Below, one piece after another: positions 49,061-52,742 of a stretch of DNA of 52,742 bases. Both the position numbers and the translations under genes were made by a program. Origin of the DNA: Bhargavaea beijingensis (lineage in GTDB: Bacteria > Bacillota > Bacilli > Bacillales_A > Planococcaceae); the NCBI RefSeq assembly GCF_900101985.1, contig NZ_FNAR01000017.1:1-52742 (forward strand), in the 5' to 3' direction. How positions within the stretch are numbered: position 1 is the stretch's first letter; every line of letters begins with the position of its first letter. A model generated the notes under the pieces. The model ran no database searches. It worked only from the letters and a program-made list of their open reading frames with translations, and was not told the DNA's origin.

Positions 49061-50170
49061 TTACTTCAATTTTGCATAGACGCATGTGTCGCGCAGGCTG
49101 CCGTCCGCGGCGACATCATCACTTTTCAGGATGCCCTCGAGTTCATAACCCAGTTTTTCCGGGATTGCCCGGCTCTTCCTGTTCTCCGTGTCGCAGCGGA
49201 TCTCGATGCGGCGGGCGCCGAGCGTCTCCGCGGCGAACTGCGTAATCCGTTCCACGGCTTCCGTCATATAGCCGAGCCCCGTGTAGCGGGTATCGATCCA
49301 GTAGCCGATCTCGAATTTCGGGACGTTCCAGTTGATCCGATGCAGGCCGGACGAGCCGATGAACGCGCCGTCTTCCCGCCGGTAAAGATGCAGACGCAAA
49401 TCTTTCCGGGTGATAAAATCGGCCACCGCTCCTCTCAGGCTGTCTTCCACGCCCTCCAGTGTCGGCTTGTCCTTGGCAAACGGGAGCCATTCTTTCAGCT
49501 CCGGATGCGAGTAAGTGAGCGCATCGTAAACATCCGCTGCATCCTCCACACGCGGCGCCCGGATAAGGAGCCGCTCCGAATGGAATTCTTCCGGGAAGCC
49601 CGGCGGCCGGCCGTGGTTATCGGCTGCCGCGGCAATTTCCCTGTCGTTCCATTCCACAGGGGTTGTCTTGCCGCTCTCGAAGTCCTCCCGTGTAATGCCG
49701 TATGTGACCGCATCATAGTATGAATCCTCTTTCGGGGAGTACCATGACTTCCGGAGGTGGCCTTCTTTCACGAATCCCGCCCTCTCGAACGTTTTCCTCA
49801 TCGCGGCGTTGTCCTGGCGGGTATGCCCCTCCAGCCGGATCTTCTTGTCCGGCAGGCTGAACACATAGTCGCAGATCAGGCGGAGCGCCCTCGGGCCGAA
49901 TCCCCTGCCGCGCGCCCGTTCCGCAATCCTCAGATCAAACATCGGGATCTCGTCCTGCATGTCATACAGCTTGACGATGCCGACCTTTTCCCTGTCATCG
50001 GTCTCCACCCAGAACGTTTTCACTTCGTCGGATTCGTAGCCTCCGTCATCGATCGCCTTCTCGATCATCTTCCGAGCGGGATGCGGAATGCCGTGATACG
50101 GCCAGCTGTTCTCCGTCATGAAGTGGATGAGTTCTTCCTGTTCCTGCATCGTCCATTCCGTCAGTTTCAT
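49061..50170 (-). CDS. fusion of two GNAT (RimJ/RimL-type) acetyltransferase domains
   Basis: About 369 residues. The first GNAT domain (about 1-165) has VGIVKLYDMQDEIPMFDLRIAERARGRGFGPRALRLICDYVF and RKTFERAGFVKEGHLRKSWY. After a short linker (EWNDREIAAAADNHGRPPG), the second domain (about 195-369) has FHSERLLIRAPRVEDA, FEIGYWIDTRYTGLGYMTEAVERITQFA and RKSRAIPEKLGYELEGILK. Both acetyl-CoA loops look intact. The two are usually separate proteins. Substrates are unknown; the RimJ/RimL type often modifies N-terminal residues. Confidence 0.88.
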   Translation of the reverse strand: MKLTEWTMQEQEELIHFMTENSWPYHGIPHPARKMIEKAIDDGGYESDEVKTFWVETDDREKVGIVKLYDMQDEIPMFDLRIAERARGRGFGPRALRLICDYVFSLPDKKIRLEGHTRQDNAAMRKTFERAGFVKEGHLRKSWYSPKEDSYYDAVTYGITREDFESGKTTPVEWNDREIAAAADNHGRPPGFPEEFHSERLLIRAPRVEDAADVYDALTYSHPELKEWLPFAKDKPTLEGVEDSLRGAVADFITRKDLRLHLYRREDGAFIGSSGLHRINWNVPKFEIGYWIDTRYTGLGYMTEAVERITQFAAETLGARRIEIRCDTENRKSRAIPEKLGYELEGILKSDDVAADGSLRDTCVYAKLK

Positions 50171-50380
50171 CCGTGTCCCCCCTTGCCGCATGGCCGTTTC
50201 CCGGTCAAAAGGCCGGGAAACGGAGCGTCAGCTGCTCCGGAACAAACAGATGCAGCGCGACAATTTTTGAGTGCTACTGAAAACATAGCCGTTTCTTTGA
50301 TTATACACAACGTTTTCCGGCTTAGCTTCTATTCGTTATCCACATGCGGGCCGGAAAACCTTTTTCTTTTGAGTCAAAAG

Positions 50381-50404
50381 GTTTTCAATCGGAATGGAGG
50401 GAAT
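50381..50404 (+). promoter_or_regulatory. SigB-type promoter of the universal stress protein gene
   Basis: GTTTTC (50381-50386) and GGGAAT (50399-50404) with 12-nt spacing. The leader to the start codon is about 90 nt and contains a GGGCGG-TGAAT-CCGCCC hairpin just before the ribosome site. Confidence 0.62.
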
Positions 50405-50501
50405 ATAGTATAAATAGAGAACGTTTCCCCGCGTCCGGTTGGCCGGGCGCCGGGGGCGGTGAATCCGCCCATTCCGGAAACCGAAGGAGGACACCGGACG
50501 A

Positions 50502-50918
50502 ATGTACGAAAAAATCATCGTTGCAGTGGACGGCTCCGCGCACTCGGGCCGAGCGGCCAAACATGGGGCCACTATCGCGAAAGCGACAGGCGCGTCCGTC
50601 GACCTGCTTTATGTCGTCGATTATGACCGCTCGCGCCCGCAAGAATTTGAACACGTCACAAAAGAAGAGCTGGACTCATACATCCGGGACCAGTTGTCCG
50701 AGATTTTCACAGTTTTCAGTGACATGGGAATCCGGCCCGAACTGCAGATCCAGTTCGGCGAACCCGGACCCGCCATCGTCAAATTCATCAATTCCGCCGG
50801 CTATGACCTGGCCATCGTGGGCAGCCGCGGTTTAAACGCCTTCCAGGAGATGGTGCTTGGCAGCGTCAGCCACAAAGTCGCCAAACGTGCCGAATGCCCC
50901 GTCCTGCTCGTGAAATGA
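50502..50918 (+). CDS. universal stress protein (UspA family)
   Basis: 138 residues. It starts YEKIIVAVDGSAHSGRAAKHGATIAKATGASV and carries the ATP-binding USP signature GSRGLNAFQEMVLGSVSHKVAKRAECPVLLVK (G-2x-G-9x-GS), so nucleotide binding is expected. Usp proteins help survival in stasis and stress; the mechanism is unclear. AGGAGG lies 11 nt before the ATG, and a SigB-type promoter upstream links it to the sigB module. Confidence 0.93.
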   Translation: MYEKIIVAVDGSAHSGRAAKHGATIAKATGASVDLLYVVDYDRSRPQEFEHVTKEELDSYIRDQLSEIFTVFSDMGIRPELQIQFGEPGPAIVKFINSAGYDLAIVGSRGLNAFQEMVLGSVSHKVAKRAECPVLLVK

Positions 50919-50947
50919 GCCGTCCCAAAAAGCGGGACGGCTTTTTC
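50918..50947 (+). terminator. terminator after the uspA-type gene
   Basis: GCCGTCCC-AAAAAGC-GGGACGGC followed by TTTTTC. Confidence 0.9.
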
Positions 50948-51014
50948 ATGCACCCGTTTGTGGCCGAACTTTGAGATAATGGGAAGCAGAAAATGCACAA
51001 GGGGGATGCGGCAA

Positions 51015-52031
51015 ATGAAAAAAGGAAAATGGAATGCCATCACGGATGTCGAAGGGGTGGCGGTCGGTCACGTCACGCTGGACCGGCCCGGGGACGGGGA
51101 GGATTATTTCTGCACCGGGGTGACGGCCATCCTCCCGCACGGGGGCAACTGCTTCGAGGAAAAACCGTCCGCCGCCTCGTTTGTATTGAACGGCTTCGGC
51201 AAGACGGCAGGACTCGTCCAGGTCGAGGAACTCGGCGTCCTGGAATCCCCGATCATGCTGACAAACACATTCAGCGTGGGGGCGGTGCTTGAAGGCACGC
51301 TCCAATACATGCTGGACGCAAACCCGGCCATCGGGGATTCCACCAGTTCGCTCAATATCGTGGTCGGGGAGTGCAACGACAGTTACCTGAACTCGATGCG
51401 GAAAATGGCCGTGCGGCCGGAAGATGCCTTCCGCGCCATCCGCGAAGCGGAAGGCGGTGAACTGGCACAGGGTGCGGTAGGCGCCGGCAAGGGCATGATC
51501 TGCTACGGGGCAAAGGGCGGAATCGGCAGTTCTTCCCGGATCGTGGAGGCCGGCAGCCGGTCGTTTACCGTCGGCACGCTCGTCCTCACCAACTTCGGCC
51601 GCGGCCATGAATGCCGGTTTCCGGGATGGGTGCCGCCGGCAGAACCGGCCCCCGAGACACCGGTCGCCGAACCGGAAAAGCGCCCGGACGGCTCGGTCAT
51701 CATCGTCGTCGCGACCGATGCCCCGCTGGATCCCCGCCAGCTAAAACGCATTGCCAGGCGCGCCGCAATCGGGCTCGGCCGGACAGGCACACACATCCAC
51801 AACGGGAGCGGCGACATCATCATCGCTTTCTCCAACGGGTTGCTTACCCCGCACGGCGGCGAAGACATGACCGTCACCCGGGAACTCATCAAAGACGACC
51901 ACCCGGTCATGAATGATCTGTTCGAAGCGGCGATCACTTCGACCGAGGAAGCTGTCCTGCAGTCGCTCCTTCATGCGGAGACAACAGCCGGCAGGAAAGG
52001 AAGAGTGGTCAGGAAAGCGGAATTTCGCTGA
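51015..52031 (+). CDS. P1-family peptidase (DmpA/BapA type, family S58)
   Basis: 338 residues. DmpA-type motifs are ITDVEGVAVGHVTL, CTGVTAILPHGGN, GAGKGMICYGAKGGIGSSSR, FTVGTLVLTNFG, and PDGSVIIVVATDAPLDPRQLKRIARRAAIGLGRTG. Family members self-cleave before a serine that becomes the N-terminal nucleophile; here that is Gly226-Ser227. They act as aminopeptidases on D- or beta-amino-acid peptides, though natural substrates are unclear. The start is the ATG after AAGGGGG; the longer frame upstream is untranslated leader. Confidence 0.92.
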   Translation: MKKGKWNAITDVEGVAVGHVTLDRPGDGEDYFCTGVTAILPHGGNCFEEKPSAASFVLNGFGKTAGLVQVEELGVLESPIMLTNTFSVGAVLEGTLQYMLDANPAIGDSTSSLNIVVGECNDSYLNSMRKMAVRPEDAFRAIREAEGGELAQGAVGAGKGMICYGAKGGIGSSSRIVEAGSRSFTVGTLVLTNFGRGHECRFPGWVPPAEPAPETPVAEPEKRPDGSVIIVVATDAPLDPRQLKRIARRAAIGLGRTGTHIHNGSGDIIIAFSNGLLTPHGGEDMTVTRELIKDDHPVMNDLFEAAITSTEEAVLQSLLHAETTAGRKGRVVRKAEFR

Positions 52032-52043
52032 GGATCAACCATA

Positions 52044-52081
52044 AAAAGAGAACTCCCGGGTTATCGGAAGTTCTCTTTTTC
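52044..52081 (+). terminator. terminator after the P1-family peptidase
   Basis: AAAAAGAGAACT/AGTTCTCTTTTT arms around a short loop, followed by CTATC. Confidence 0.85.
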
Positions 52082-52169
52082 TATCTGCTTTTTTGTACCC
52101 GGTTCCGCAGCAATCCATAAAGCTGGATCGGCCCAAAGGCGTGATCAGCATCCATCATGTCCTTTTCGC

Positions 52170-52544
52170 TTAAAAACCGGTCACTTGATCAAATGGCCGC
52201 TGCTCCCCGTTCACCCTGACGTCGATTTTGTCTCGTTTCGCGTCTGTCCTCAGTTTGTAGATGTGGGTTTCCGTGACCTCCTGTTTGCTGCCGGACTCGT
52301 CCAGCTTGATGATGACTCTATTGTCTTTGATCTCATAATCTGCCGTCACAGCCCGCTCCGACTGGAAAACGATATAGGAATGGTCTCTCGAAGAAAGCAG
52401 TTGAAGCGGCAGTTTGGGCCGCACATGCTCCCAGACATCTCCCGGCACCTGGTTGACTTCATTGAAACTCGTAACTTCCGGGTCGCTGCAGCCTGCCGCA
52501 AAGAAACCTGCAACGACTAGCAAGGCAACTAACAGGATCCTCAT
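52170..52544 (-). CDS. small lipoprotein, unknown function
   Basis: 124 residues. A lipoprotein signal peptide (MRILLVALLVVAGFFAAGC, lipobox AAGC) is followed by about 105 residues of mixed charge (SYIVFQSERAVTADYEIKDNRVIIKLDE...THIYKLRTDAKRDKIDVRVNG), predicted mostly beta. I do not recognise a family. The start is the ATG after GGGGAAC; a GTG four codons upstream overlaps the Shine-Dalgarno. Array F begins about 37 bp upstream of its start. Confidence 0.75.
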   Translation of the reverse strand: MRILLVALLVVAGFFAAGCSDPEVTSFNEVNQVPGDVWEHVRPKLPLQLLSSRDHSYIVFQSERAVTADYEIKDNRVIIKLDESGSKQEVTETHIYKLRTDAKRDKIDVRVNGEQRPFDQVTGF

Positions 52545-52580
52545 TTTGTTCCCCACTCCCCAGATGATCTGTCCGCATAT

Positions 52581-52742
52581 TTAAAGTCCGGTGTCCTTAT
52601 TGCAACCTCTGGCTCCTTGTTTCATTTTCTGGTTCCTTGTTTCAAACCCACACTCCTTATTTCAACTCCACACTCCTTATTTCAATTCCCCGCTCCTTAT
52701 TTCAAATCCGCACTCCTTGTTTCAAACCTACACTCCTTATTT
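52581..52742. repeat. array F: eight exact 20-nt degenerate tandem repeats, reaching the window end
   Basis: Eight consecutive 20-nt units start at 52581, 52601, and so on to 52721, and the next begins at 52741. Consensus TTCAAAYCCNCACTCCTTRT; the first three units are more diverged. The CTCCTTRTTTCAA stretch is most conserved. No indel breaks the period over 160 nt. Confidence 0.85.

Noticed and set aside
52581-52742. CRISPR array
   Set aside because: The units are contiguous 20-nt repeats without unique spacers and no cas genes are nearby.

Overview
The window looks like a chromosomal segment of a high-GC member of the Bacillales, most likely a Planococcaceae/Caryophanaceae species; Bhargavaea is my best guess from GC content and gene order, not an identification. 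The order murF–cshA–ydbS–ydbT–rhomboid–acpS–ydcC–alr–ndoAI–ndoA–rsbRA-S-T-U-V-W–sigB–rsbX–tex–sprT-like–tRNAs–16S matches the Bacillus subtilis core, with a SAM-riboswitch gene and a DinB-like gene inserted next to the rhomboid gene. TTG starts and strong Shine-Dalgarno sequences are common.

Layout. 1–1124 (minus): start of an rRNA operon preceded by six tRNA genes in two promoter units. 1206–9142 (minus): SprT-like protease, Tex with an extra S1 domain, and the complete RsbR-S-T-U-V-W-SigB-RsbX general-stress module with an internal SigB promoter before rsbV. 9521–13117 (minus): MazF/MazE-type ndoA/ndoAI, alanine racemase, a lipoprotein and AcpS. 13186–17540: rhomboid protease, S-box-controlled FMN reductase, DinB-like protein and YdbST with a SigW-type promoter. 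17753–23539: CshA helicase with a leader terminator, MurF, Ddl and RodA. 23596–27015: a 45-codon gene, then csoR-copZ-copA with a CsoR operator. 27163–38386: three MFS transporters, a PAS-GGDEF protein, an XRE-TPR regulator with paired palindromic operators, TcyP, cardiolipin synthase and a VanY-like peptidase. 38411–52544: YidC, AraC regulator, lipid kinase, several acetyltransferases, MhqO-type dioxygenase under an MhqR-type box, DUF1002 protein, CvfB, MntR, a universal stress protein, a P1-family peptidase and several very small genes.

Two themes stand out. First, a candidate local SigB regulon: besides the rsbV promoter, matches to the SigB consensus (GTTT-N12-14-GGGWA) lie before a 31-codon membrane microprotein, a 51-residue lmo0937-type protein, a UspA protein and a 149-residue YtxH-like protein. 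SigW-type promoters (TGAAAC-N16-CGTA) precede ydbS and a DUF4064 gene, and one of them is back to back with a SigB-type promoter. Second, six intergenic arrays of degenerate tandem repeats with a strict 20- or 21-nt period (about two DNA helical turns). They have a conserved half and a variable half, lie outside genes, and I do not recognise them.

All coordinates were read by eye. Promoters, operators and terminators are sequence matches only and have not been tested.
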